27,500 nucleotides of DNA from assembly GCA_905221605.1 (NCBI GenBank), contig CAJNDS010001913.1, forward strand, positions 172,501-200,000. Reading direction: 5' to 3'. The notes under the pieces are model-generated. The model did not search any database, was not told the DNA's origin, and saw only the letters and a program-made list of their open reading frames with translations. The stretch's first letter is position 1, and every line of letters begins with the position of its first letter. Source of the DNA: Symbiodinium natans (taxonomy: Eukaryota > Sar > Dinophyceae > Suessiales > Symbiodiniaceae). Position numbers and translations under genes: made by a program. Below are positions 1 to 8,600 of this stretch, one piece after another.

Positions 1-70
1 CTGGAACCAAGGACTCTTCTCCAAATCTTAGCAAGGCTTAGGGCTTTAGGGATCTGTGGCAGAAGCTCAG

Positions 71-100
71 GAAGCTTCCTCAAATCTATGGCCCTGCATG
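71..100 (+). CDS. Tentative micro-exon of the telomere-repeat gene
   Basis: Thirty bases between an AG (GAAGCTCAG) and GTTGAACAC. They read EASSNLWPCM in phase 0 and end in phase 0, which would fit candidate exon 1. The stretch is very short and the surroundings are not clean telomere arrays, so it could easily be chance. Confidence 0.2.
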
Positions 101-185
101 GTTGAACACACATACCCTAGAAGGTAGAAGTAGGTTTAGGGAACACGGCTTCAGGGTCTAGGGAAGTAGGGTTTAGGGTTTAGGG

Positions 186-297
186 TTTAGGGATTTAGGG
201 ATTTAGGGATTTAGGGATTTAGGGATTTAGGGATTTAGGGATTTAGGGATTTAGGGATTTAGGGATTTAGGGATTTAGGGATTTAGGGATTTAGGGA
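186..297 (+). repeat. (TTTAGGGA)14 octamer array
   Basis: Fourteen perfect head-to-tail copies of the 8-base unit TTTAGGGA, a telomere heptamer with one added A. It follows directly on normal heptamers and is followed by a different octamer, so each variant has been amplified locally. Confidence 0.95.
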
Positions 298-304
298 ATT
301 TGGG

Positions 305-392
305 AATTAGGGAATTAGTGAATTAGTGAATTAGGGAACTAGGGAATTAGGGAATTAGGGAATTAGGGAATTAGGGAATTAGGGAATTAGGG
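305..392 (+). repeat. (AATTAGGG)11 octamer array
   Basis: Eleven copies of AATTAGGG, eight perfect and three with one substitution (two AATTAGTG, one AACTAGGG). A second variant of the telomere heptamer next to the TTTAGGGA array; normal TTTAGGG units resume at 393. Confidence 0.95.
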
Positions 393-447
393 TTTAGGGT
401 TTAGGTTTTTAGGGTTTAGGGAACTGGCGGTCGTAGGGTCCTAGCAG

Positions 448-539
448 ATCTTGGCACCCGTCCTCCTTAGGCTCATCGATTTGGCCTCCTCCTTGATCGA
501 GGCTGGCGCTTTGCGAGCCGGTTGCCTCAAATACCCGGG
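448..539 (+). CDS. Candidate exon 1 of the telomere-repeat gene
   Basis: A 92-base island between AG at 446-447 and GT at 540-541, where a GTTTAGGG array begins. One frame is open throughout and protein-like (ILAPVLLRLIDLASSLIEAG near its start); the other two + frames have stops. It ends in phase 2, while candidate exon 2 reads from phase 0, so an exon is missing between them or the run of four G at the boundary is miscounted. The product is not recognised; the peptide looks like an amphipathic helix. Confidence 0.5.
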
Positions 540-862
540 GTTTAGGGTTTAGGGTTTAGGGTTTAGGGTTTAGGGTTACCCATACAAAGGTGTGTCCCCT
601 ATTCAGGGTTGGTTCAGGGTCTAGGGTTTGGGGTAAAGTTTACGGTTTAGGGTACGTAACCCTAAAGCTCCAAGAGAACTCATGTATCACGGTTTTGTCT
701 CCAAAGGCCTTGTTATATGACTGTTTTGGGCTTTTGTGAGCCTCAGGGCAAGCCTTAAACTGTACTGCCGCAAATCCTAAACCCGAAAATAGAAACCCTA
801 AACCCCAAGGCACAAGGTACAAGCCCTACTGTAGGAGTCCCTAAACCCTAAACCCTGGGCAG
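540..862 (+). repeat. Telomere-like intron 1 (GTTTAGGG ... CCCTAAA)
   Basis: Starts with five GTTTAGG-type units and ends with CCCTAAACCCTAAACCCTGGGCAG-like sequence directly before exon 2. The two ends are thus inverted copies of the telomere heptamer. The middle (about 580-780) is non-repetitive and holds no convincing exon, although GTGAGCC at 754 resembles a donor. Confidence 0.55.
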
Positions 863-923
863 GAGGAGGCCTTCCGGCGTACGCTGTTGGCCGAGTTGGC
901 CTCGACAGCGGTCACCCGGCAGG
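863..923 (+). CDS. Candidate exon 2 of the telomere-repeat gene
   Basis: A 61-base island after CCCTGGGCAG and before GTTTAGGG. Frame 0 gives EEAFRRTLLAELASTAVTRQ plus one base, ending in phase 1. Candidate exon 3 is a diverged copy of it: all differences in the last seven codons are synonymous, which is good evidence that this frame was under protein-level selection. The following in-phase chain (exons 3-7) is phase 1 at every junction. Product unknown. Confidence 0.6.
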
Positions 924-1153
924 GTTTAGGGTTTAGGGTTTAGGGTTTTAGGTTTAGGGTTTAAGGTTTAGGGGTTAGGGTTTAGGAGGTTTAGGGTTTA
1001 GGGTGTAGGCTTTAGGGTTTAGGGTTTAGGGTTTAGGGTTAGGATTTTTGAGAAGCAAACCCCATTCAACCCCCCAAACACTAAACCTGAGCCCTCCTTC
1101 AACGCCTAAACGGGAGAGCGTGTCTTTGTTCTAAGGTCTTTGGGTCTGGTCAG
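924..1153 (+). repeat. Telomere-like intron 2
   Basis: Begins GTTTAGGG with several further heptamers to about 1045. The right part carries degenerate CCTAAAC-type sequence (AACACTAAACC, GCCTAAACG) and ends GGTCTGGTCAG, the acceptor of exon 3. Confidence 0.5.
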
Positions 1154-1210
1154 TGTTGAGGAGTTTAGGACGTACGGCCGAGTTGGCCTCAACGGCGGTC
1201 ACTCGCCAGG
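1154..1210 (+). CDS. Candidate exon 3, diverged duplicate of exon 2
   Basis: A 57-base island after GGTCAG and before GTTGAGG. With one base carried over from exon 2 it is open throughout and ends RTAELASTAVTRQ, matching the C-terminal part of exon 2. Compared with exon 2, CTGTTG is missing (two codons) and four third-position changes are all silent (TCG/TCA, ACA/ACG, ACC/ACT, CGG/CGC). Upstream of CGTACG the two copies differ by indels. Entry and exit are both phase 1, so it could be inserted or skipped without breaking the frame. Confidence 0.5.
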
Positions 1211-1795
1211 GTTGAGGATTTAGGGTTTAGGGGGTTTAGGGTTTAGGGTTGAGGGTTTAGACTGTAGAGTTTGGCGGTTTAGGGCTGTAGGTTTTTTCAT
1301 CCCAGAAAGAATCCACATTTTGGGGATCCAGGCAAACGATGGCCATTTCTAGGACCTCAACTAGGAGGAAACACTTGAATTAAGTTTTCGAGTCGCCAGT
1401 GACGATTTACCAGGGTTTACTGCGTTTTAGGGTTTAGGGTTTAGGGTTTAGGGTTTAGGGCCTTAGGGCTTAGGGTTTAGGGTTTAGGGTTTAGGATTTA
1501 CGGCTACTTGGCAAGTACTACTTGGAGACTCAGGGTACTCAGTAGCCCATTATACGTGTAGCTATAACCCACATAGATCCCCCTTAAGTAGCCTAATAGG
1601 ATTATGGGCTCTCAGTACATTTTTAGACTTCGGCTACTAAGAACCATGAACGGTCAATCTTACCAGGATTGAGGCCAGGTACGGCTTGGAGCTTAGGGGT
1701 TTATTTGGGTTTAGGGTTTAGGGTTTAGGGTTTAGGGTTTAGGGTTTAGGGTTTAGGGTTTAGGGTTTAGGGTTTAGGGTTTAGGGCACATCCAG
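1211..1795 (+). repeat. Telomere-like intron 3
   Basis: Starts GTTGAGGATTTAGGG and contains heptamer runs at about 1432-1497 and 1710-1786, all in TTTAGGG orientation. It ends TTTAGGGCACATCCAG, so it lacks the usual CCCTAAA right end. Near 1300 a weak 15-codon open stretch follows CATCCCAG, but no good donor follows. The rest shows no gene. Confidence 0.45.
1710..1786 (+). repeat. (TTTAGGG)11 array
   Basis: Eleven perfect plant-type telomere heptamers in G-rich orientation on the + strand. Confidence 0.97.
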
Positions 1796-1861
1796 ATCCC
1801 CTGTGTCCTGCTGGATTTGAGGATGTGATCATCGCAGACATGATCGGAGGACTTTCGTGCA
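1796..1861 (+). CDS. Candidate exon 4 of the telomere-repeat gene
   Basis: A 66-base island between CATCCAG and GTTTAGGG. With one carried G it reads DPLCPAGFEDVIIADMIGGL and continues SC, ending with a single A (phase 1). Length is a multiple of three and phases agree with exons 3 and 5. One alternative frame reaches a stop quickly. Product unknown. Confidence 0.55.
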
Positions 1862-2496
1862 GTTTAGGGTTTAGGGTGTAGGGGTTTAGGGTTTAGGGTT
1901 TAGGGGTTTAGGGTTTAGGGTTTAGGGTTGGACTAGGCTCTATTTTTGGGAGATTTGGGAGGTTTAAGTTGATAAGCCCTGGACCCATATCCTTCTAAGC
2001 CCCACAAGCCCTAGAGCCCAAAATGCCAGCCCCTTCCTAGTCCCCTAACCCACAATTTAAGGCTTAGGGCTCGGGTTTCATACCTACCCCTTGTATACCC
2101 CCCCAGAACAGTAGAAATCCGAAGTACGCCCGAAACCCGAAACCAGAAACTCCTATTCTGGGGACTTCATGGGGGGCAAGCACCTGGAACCTGAGGGAAG
2201 GTTAGGGATTAAGGGGTAAAAGGAGGGGCCCCTGGAAGGGACCCCTAATCTTATTTCCCTATAGAACCCCTATATAGACCTTACATAGCCCCTAAATACC
2301 TAAGTAGCCCCTAAATGCCCCCTAAATAAGACCTAAGGTCCCTTATAAGGGTCCCTTTTCTAGTCCATTGCTAGGGAACCTTGGGTTACACGGAACCCTA
2401 AACCCTAAACCCTAAACCCTAAACCCTAAACCCTAAACCCTAAACCCTAAACCCTAAACCCTAAACCCTAAACCCCTGGAAACCGCCATGTCCCAG
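1862..2496 (+). repeat. Telomere-like intron 4
   Basis: Begins GTTTAGGGTTTAGGG and ends with eleven CCCTAAA units followed by CCATGTCCCAG. The middle holds degenerate CCTAAATA-type sequence (about 2230-2390) and a near-palindrome around 2336-2354 (GGTCCCTTATAAGGGTCC). A clear case of inverted telomere-like ends. Confidence 0.55.
2396..2472 (-). repeat. (CCCTAAA)11 array
   Basis: Eleven perfect heptamers in the opposite orientation to the array at 1710-1786. Confidence 0.97.
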
Positions 2497-2553
2497 GAGC
2501 TGTCGCAGGGATTGCGGGCGAGGAGCCCACGGCCGCAGACTGGAGGCGTCTAG
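2497..2553 (+). CDS. Candidate exon 5 of the telomere-repeat gene
   Basis: A 57-base island after TGTCCCAG. With one carried A it reads R-AVAGIAGEEPTAADWRRL and ends with one G before GATAAG, a GA donor of the kind known for dinoflagellate introns. In-phase with exons 4 and 6. An overlapping start MSQELSQGLRARSP... at 2488 in another frame and an open minus-strand frame are alternatives, so strand and frame rest mainly on the phase chain. Confidence 0.5.
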   Translation, partial: ELSQGLRARSPRPQTGGV

Positions 2554-2671
2554 GATAAGCCCTAAACCGGAAAACCCCACAGGCCCTAAACCCGAAAATC
2601 CTGTATGCCCTAAACCCTAAACCCTAAACCCTAACCCTAAACCCTAAACCCTAAACCCTATAAGCCCTAAA

Positions 2672-2676
2672 CCCTA
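2672..2676 (+). repeat. Target-site duplication of element 1 (CCCTA)
   Basis: CCCTA lies directly before the 5' LTR and again at 12650-12654 directly after the 3' LTR. Five bases is the usual Ty1/copia duplication. Because the target is CCCTAAA-type sequence, chance identity is more likely than usual, but the phase of the repeat fits an original insertion inside one heptamer tract. Confidence 0.8.
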
Positions 2677-2892
2677 TGCGGAGCTGCAACTGGTATTGTA
2701 GAAAAGAGTTGGTGATGGGAGTTGAAGGGGTCAATGAACCCGGAAATTTTTGGCTCAAGATGACAGTGCACTTAGTGAGAAAAGGGTGCTTGGTCTTTTG
2801 GGTTTGGTTTGGTGTTGGTTGGTCCAGGGGATCAAGGGCTTCTGTTGGGGTTGACTGTTTTGTTCCCTGTCCTCCTTCGGTTGCCCCCCGTA
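2677..2892 (+). repeat. 5' LTR of element 1
   Basis: 216 bp, begins TGCGGAG and ends CCCCGTA. It differs from the 3' copy only at 2837 (G here, T at 12594). It starts TG but ends TA rather than the canonical CA. It contains a spliced-leader-like tract at 2740-2759. Any promoter should lie here, but no TATA-like motif is obvious, as expected for dinoflagellates. Confidence 0.95.
2740..2759 (+). promoter_or_regulatory. Spliced-leader-like relic in the LTR
   Basis: CCGGAAATTTTTGGCTCAAG ends with the twelve bases TTTTGGCTCAAG, identical to the 3' end of the conserved dinoflagellate spliced leader, and also begins CCG like the leader. The middle differs. It is followed at once by ATG. The same tract is at 12497-12516 in the 3' LTR. 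This would result if a trans-spliced transcript had been reverse transcribed and its 5' end copied into the LTR. Confidence 0.5.
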
Positions 2893-2905
2893 GGTTATGA
2901 GCCCA
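2893..2905 (+). other. Primer binding site of element 1 (internal tRNA-iMet)
   Basis: GGTTATGAGCCCA directly follows the 5' LTR. Its reverse complement TGGGCTCATAACC is the anticodon stem-loop of eukaryotic initiator tRNA-Met (CAT anticodon inside). Priming from a cleaved half tRNA is known for Drosophila copia and yeast Ty5. Element 2 shares the first ten bases. Confidence 0.8.
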
Positions 2906-2954
2906 AATTAGGCTTCCTGCGGAATTGGTAAAGATTTTTCGTTTGTTTAACGCC

Positions 2955-5633
2955 ATGGACATGATGCGGCGTCGCTCTGAGCCTGGACTGTCGCCAACGG
3001 CCAATGAAGCCGAAGGAAATCGTGGTGATGGGGGTGAAGATCGACAACAAATGGTACAAGCGCTGACAGATGGTAGGGAGGTTGCAATGATACAACCAAC
3101 GCCTCAGGTGGAAAACGAAGTGGTTCCGGTTCAAGCAGCAAATCCTTTCTGGAGCGAGCGGGCTCAGGAAGAAATGAGACTTAGGCAATCAAGGCCGGCG
3201 AGTCTTCCCGCGAGCGGAGGGGATAGAAGTGGTGAAGGTACGAGGAGACCGCCTTCGCTGCAAGATCTTTTGGGTCAGGAACCTGCACCTGTTGAGAGAC
3301 CATCGTCAGGCTTAATGGGCCAAATGGAACGAGGTACTATTGGTGGAGTGCAAGCCGACGAAGAACTCATTCCTGATGTTAGTGGTGAAGAGCAAACTGA
3401 AGATATGGCGGTGGTGAAGCGTGCGCTGAAAGAGTTGCTTGTGCAAACAAAGGAGCTGGGGAACAGGTTGCATCGGGTGGAGGAGAAAAGCTATACCTCT
3501 GCTGCATCTGGGTCAGCTTCAAGGGCACGGAGCTCTGGAGTGGTGGACGCAAACACGGCATATCCTCTAGGAATGACTCCAGAGAAGCAGTACCTGCCAG
3601 GACAAGTTTTCTACACGGATGGTATGGGTGGTTTTTGGACTGTGTTGCCTGATGGGACATGGCTGCCTATTGAGGGCTACGACCTGCCAAAGGGTTGTGA
3701 TCTTCAATCCTTGCCTGGGTCCAGGAAGGGGGATGTTCAAGTGGAGGATGAAAAAGAAGTGCCAATGATGCATGTAGCTGAAGGGAAGAAACCCTCCAGA
3801 TTGCCTCCATTGAATTACCCCACGGGAGGTCCTGCAAGTGGTGGATATGCAAGTGGACCACCTGGTTTAACACATGTTCCGATTACTTCCGTGCCGTCAG
3901 GTGTTGATGGTTCTGCCGCACCTGCGGGGAACCAGCCCGGTTTTGTTTCAGCTCGGGAAACTGCAACGCAAGAGAACTCAGCAGGATCGGGTGGATATAC
4001 AATGGTGGATGATGTTCCGTATCGGTGGAAAATGGTCGCTGGGAAGTTGGAATTAGAAAAGGTTCCGCTCACAGCTGTTACGCCCGGTATAGGACATGGA
4101 CTACCTCAAGGGCCTGGTGGTAGGGTCAGTTTACCTCCTGGAGCAGTGGTGCCACGTGGTATGCCAATCACTGGTGATAGTTCTGGAACCGAACGTCCGG
4201 AGGCTCTCGGGAAGCATGTGATGAGCCTTCCAACTTTGGCAGACTACACACCAAGCAATCCGACGGCACTGGGTGATTGGATCGCAATGATCGAACCAAT
4301 GTTGTCTTCACTGACAGATACAGGAAGAGTGTGGTGGCAATGCGTCTACTCAAAGGCATATCAAGCGTATGCCAAATGGTTGAGTGTTTCTCCGCTGGAA
4401 AGGTTGGGCATCAAGGCTGAGCTGGAAGGGCTCAAAGTGGTTCAAACTGTGCATGTTTTGTTGGAGCAGAGAGCGGTGTCTTTGCTGCTACAGGCGATTC
4501 CGGAGAGATTAAAGACCGAGATCGTTTCCACTCGAATGTTGGGGTCAGTGATGATATTCTACAAATTGCTGACGGTCTACCAACCAGGTGGAGCAAATGA
4601 GCGCAGCACAATGTTGAACTTCTTGGTGCAACCATCTCCAGCAACCTCGATCTCAGAGGCCATTAAGGGAGTGCGTCAATGGGCGCAATGGCGTTCCCGA
4701 TTGAGGGAGTTGAGAGCGGCTGAGCCGGACGCTACCTTGCTTATCAAGGGATTGGATGGTTTGTCATCCGCGTTGCTGGCGAAACACCCTACGGTTCATG
4801 TCAGAGTGGCATCCTTTCGGGAGAAGTTGGGGGTGGACTACTCGCCGACCTCTGAAACTGCGACAAAACTAGCTGAAATGTTACAGGCAGAGTTTGAACT
4901 GCTATTGCATAGTGCTGGTGAACAAGAGGTGAAGCAGGACTCGGACGCCAAGAAAAGGGCCAGGTTAAACAAGGCCCAAAAGGGAACTGGTGACGAGACA
5001 GAGGAGGGTGACAAAGGCAAAGGGAAAGGAAAAAGGTACAGCGGAGATGGTGAACGTCCTTTCTGTTGGATATATGGGAAGACCGATGCAGGTTGCAAGT
5101 TCGGATCCCGCTGCAAATTCCGCCATGACAAAGACTCCCTTGAGCGAGGAAGATGTTTTGAGTGTGGGGCCGTTGGCCATCTGCAGCCGCAATGTCCATA
5201 TAAGGATGGTGTAAGTTCCAATGTGGACTCAAATCCTGAGAGGAGTAGATCTAAAGGGAATTCTCCCAAAGGGGGAAAGGGCGGCAAAGGTGCGAAATGG
5301 GGAAATGCCAAAAAGGCAGAGGTAGCTGAAGGGGGAGATGAGACGGCTAATGCGGGATTGGATAAAGGTTCTGCAAGTCCCTCATCGCCATCAACGGCCA
5401 ATCAGGTCCTTGTTGAAGCGTTAGAAGTGCTGAAATCTATGAAGCTGTCATCAGAACAGTCGGCATCAACGGGGATCCCAGTATTCGAATGTTATGTGGC
5501 TCTGGGCTGCTTCAGCAGGAAGGGAGAGTGGCGTTGGTGGATACAGCTGCTACGCATCTTGTGCGGACGCTTTTTCCATGGGAATGTTTACCAGACACTA
5601 CTGTTATGGTGCAAAGCGCGCTTGGTGGTGTGA
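2955..5633 (+). CDS. gag: Gag of element 1
   Basis: 892 codons from ATG at 2955 in good context (GCCATGG); the frame is open from 2925 but only with a non-ATG start. Gag forms the retrotransposon particle and packages RNA. The first 400 residues are Pro/Gly/Ser-rich and low in motifs. A capsid-like helical core begins near residue 425 (ALGDWIAMIEP, then VWWQ, LLLQAIPERLK). Near the C-terminus come a CCCH finger (C-x9-C-x5-C-x3-H, residues 704-724) and a canonical CCHC knuckle (C-x2-C-x4-H-x4-C, residues 734-747), separated from the end by a Lys/Gly-rich basic tract. Paired CCCH and CCHC fingers also occur in element 2, so this is a family trait. The last about 40 residues after the frame change are probably not native. 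Confidence 0.88.
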   Translation: MDMMRRRSEPGLSPTANEAEGNRGDGGEDRQQMVQALTDGREVAMIQPTPQVENEVVPVQAANPFWSERAQEEMRLRQSRPASLPASGGDRSGEGTRRPPSLQDLLGQEPAPVERPSSGLMGQMERGTIGGVQADEELIPDVSGEEQTEDMAVVKRALKELLVQTKELGNRLHRVEEKSYTSAASGSASRARSSGVVDANTAYPLGMTPEKQYLPGQVFYTDGMGGFWTVLPDGTWLPIEGYDLPKGCDLQSLPGSRKGDVQVEDEKEVPMMHVAEGKKPSRLPPLNYPTGGPASGGYASGPPGLTHVPITSVPSGVDGSAAPAGNQPGFVSARETATQENSAGSGGYTMVDDVPYRWKMVAGKLELEKVPLTAVTPGIGHGLPQGPGGRVSLPPGAVVPRGMPITGDSSGTERPEALGKHVMSLPTLADYTPSNPTALGDWIAMIEPMLSSLTDTGRVWWQCVYSKAYQAYAKWLSVSPLERLGIKAELEGLKVVQTVHVLLEQRAVSLLLQAIPERLKTEIVSTRMLGSVMIFYKLLTVYQPGGANERSTMLNFLVQPSPATSISEAIKGVRQWAQWRSRLRELRAAEPDATLLIKGLDGLSSALLAKHPTVHVRVASFREKLGVDYSPTSETATKLAEMLQAEFELLLHSAGEQEVKQDSDAKKRARLNKAQKGTGDETEEGDKGKGKGKRYSGDGERPFCWIYGKTDAGCKFGSRCKFRHDKDSLERGRCFECGAVGHLQPQCPYKDGVSSNVDSNPERSRSKGNSPKGGKGGKGAKWGNAKKAEVAEGGDETANAGLDKGSASPSSPSTANQVLVEALEVLKSMKLSSEQSASTGIPVFECYVALGCFSRKGEWRWWIQLLRILCGRFFHGNVYQTLLLWCKARLVV

Positions 5634-8600
5634 CAATGAGGATTACAGAGAAAGGGACGTTGATTAGGGAAGACAATGGGCCCCTGATTATCCCTCTCTG
5701 GTTGATTTTGGAGTTTGGGGCGAACCTCACTGTGATCAATGGGATGTGTCACGTGGGTGCAAAATCTTCGCTGGACCAGCTCTTGTGGTTTGAACATGGC
5801 TGTTTGGTTATGGATTACAAAACAGCTGAAAAAATGGTTTTGCATGCTGAAAGGCAGCGTGTATCTTGGTCCCATTCTCAATGGAGGAATGGAAGGGCGG
5901 ACTGTGGAGTCGGTTCGTCGGATGCCACGTTGTTGCCGAAGCAGGGAGAAGGCCGAGGAGTATGCGTTCTACATGTGGCCAGGGTTTCTGACACCAATGA
6001 GTGTTCGGGAATGGGCATGTTGGACTCGGGAGCATCACATCCTCTCAGATCACTTCGTCCTGGTGAACAGCTTCCGCAGCAAAAGGTGTTGGTGTCTTTA
6101 GCTGTTGGATCTCGGGAGATGTGTATTACCCCAGGTGGGACCCTGGTAACTCCTGAAATGGTAGATCCACTAGTGCCAATTGGCAAAGCGAGCGCCTTGG
6201 TTGGTCTCAGAGTTCAGTGGCGTGGTGGCAAGTGCACAGCCTCACATCCTGTTCTGGGGGAACTTCGCGTTCGTGATCTGAATGGGTGCCCTTGTTTGGA
6301 AAAGGAGGTGGCGCTTCAGATCATTGATGAAATGGATTGGTGCTCACCAAAGCAAGCTTTGAAGGTGGCACGTATGGTTCAAGGGTGTCCGAATACGGAC
6401 AACGAGGTGGCTGTAAAAACGTCGTTGCAAAGCGCAGCGCGGACAGCGTCAGCGAATGAGGAGGAGTTCGTCCAGGCATGCTGGCGATTTCTTCGGTGGT
6501 ATTATGGGGATATACCAGAAAATATGCTGATGGAGCTGTTGCCACGTGGAGATATTGCGGCGTTGCCTTTCAACCGTCATAAAAGGAGACGGCTGGCACG
6601 AGCAAAAAGGGTGGTGGTACACCTATTTGCCGGGAAACAAAAATGGCATTTTCCCAGTCGGGATGTGGAAGTACTGGAGCTGGATTTGACAAAAGGCGGT
6701 GACCTACATAATTCGAGCGTCTGGAAGTATCTTCTGCATCTGGCGGCTGAAGGAAAGGTGGTTGCTGTGGTTGGAGGACCTCCATGCAGGACAGTGTCAA
6801 GGTTGAGAGGTGAAGACGGTGGTCCACCTGTATTGCGCCGACGCTGTGGGCCTGAACGGTTGGGATTAAAAAGTCTTCCTTGGCCACATCAAGAATTAGC
6901 TCAAAAGGATGGTGTTTTACTTCTGAAGATGCTTTTCCTATATGACGTGGCGGTGCATTCAAGGTGTGGAACTGCTGAAGTCATCAATGGAAGTTCTGTC
7001 TTCTTTGGCATGGAAAGCCCTGGGGACCCTGAACTCATAGGGAAAGATTTCTCTCAGAACGGCAAAACGGTCTTGAGTGCTGAGGATCTGGTGGATGGTT
7101 CTCAGGAAGGGCTCTCAAGTCCTACCTTCTGGAGTTGGCCAGAGGTTAAAAACTTTTGTGAGCGTTATGGAATGTACGCTGCACATTTTGATCAAGGAGC
7201 ATTGGGACATGCTCTGGTGAAACCTACGACTTTCCTGGTGTCTGATATGGAACTATGGGAATCGTTGGAACAGGTTCGCGTGGTTGTTCCGTGGTCAGCA
7301 ACATTCGCTTCTACCCTGGAAGAGCGTATTGGACAATCCTCTATATGGGCGCGATGGGCGTTTGGATTGGTTAAAAGAATACGTCACAGGTTGGCACAAT
7401 GGTTGCATGAGAGCGATGCTGAACGGGAAGCTATGGTGTTAAAAAAGGAAGAACGAGAAGGGACGTTACGGAGGTTGACGACTGAGGAGCGAGCTTTCCG
7501 TGACCATTGCCTAAGGGGGCATATTCCTTTCAGACGTGATTGTCAAATCTGTGTGTCTGCCGCTGGAAAAGAGCGTCGCCATTTGAGGCGAAAGCATGGG
7601 GATGCTTACACTTTATCATTGGACTTAGCGGGTCCATACAAGTGTTCGAAGGATGCTCACCAGCAGAAGCCACGACACGCTGTTATTGGTGTGTATCAGT
7701 TTCCAATGTTGGATCCCAATGTGGGTCGCCCTCCAGAAAAGGAGGAAGATGCGGATGAGGTGGAAGATCAGGTGGCAGATGATGGTGCTGGTGTCGGAAA
7801 ATGGTTAGGCGATGCAGTCGCTAACTTCGAAGAGGAAGACTCTGCGCCGGTGGAACCTGCGCCAGTTCTGGAGGCAGAGGTGTTGAAAATCCAAGCTTCT
7901 GAAAAATCCTGGAAGGAACTGAAGGACCACTTGACCCAACCTGTCCGTATGATCAACTTTGTTATGGTGGAGCCGATTGTGGACAAACAACAAACAACTG
8001 TTTTGTCGGCAGTTCAAAGAATGATGGTGCGCTTGCAGAGACATGGGTATCCGGTGTTGAGAATCCACTCAGATCGAGCGGGGGAGTTTGTCAATGCACG
8101 CTTCCGGTCCTTTTGTGAAACTCGTCTGATATATAGGACCACTGGTGATCCTGGAGTCCCGCAAACAAATGGGCGCGCTGAAGCATGTGTGGGTTTATTC
8201 AAACGTGGTGTCAGGTCGCTCTTAAAGGAGGCGCGACTCGGGCCGGCGTACTGGGCACTGGCTGCTCGCCATTGGTCAATGTTACGGTGGCAGAAAGCTG
8301 AAAGGGAGTTGGGGTTAAATCCTAAAGCATTGCTTCCCTTTGGTGCTCAGATTCAAGTCAAACGTCGTCCGTGGGAGTTGCTGGGTCCGGATGGAACAAA
8401 GAAAGGTCGGCAATGGGTCGATCGTACGCAGCCCGCGCTTCTTTTGGGTCCATGCGATGACCTACCTGGTGGTTATTGGGTGGAAGCTCAATGTCAAGGG
8501 ACTGCAAAAGATCCGGATGAGCTGGTGTTATTTCCCTGCGCTACGATTTTTTCCAATATAAAGGAACCGCCTGAATTGGAGCTGGAAGGGGTGGTAGAAG

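Larger units (their letters stand above)
1..447. repeat. Telomere-like repeat-rich left flank
   Basis: Mostly TTTAGGG-type sequence on the + strand with two homogenised octamer arrays, listed separately. The first 150 bases are more mixed and contain one weak micro-exon candidate. The last bases before 448 end in CTAGCAG, a usable splice acceptor for candidate exon 1. No other gene is visible. I read it as intron sequence of the + strand gene that continues to the right, but the left edge of the window hides the start. Confidence 0.75.

Noticed and set aside
186-392. CRISPR-like array
   Set aside because: Units are contiguous 8-mers without spacers; eukaryotic telomere-like satellite.
640-822. 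60-codon minus-strand open frame
   Set aside because: Runs through telomere-like sequence with no family resemblance and no splice or selection evidence.
1300-1360. Additional exon after CATCCCAG in intron 3
   Set aside because: About 15 open codons in phase but no acceptable donor before the stop; left out of the model.
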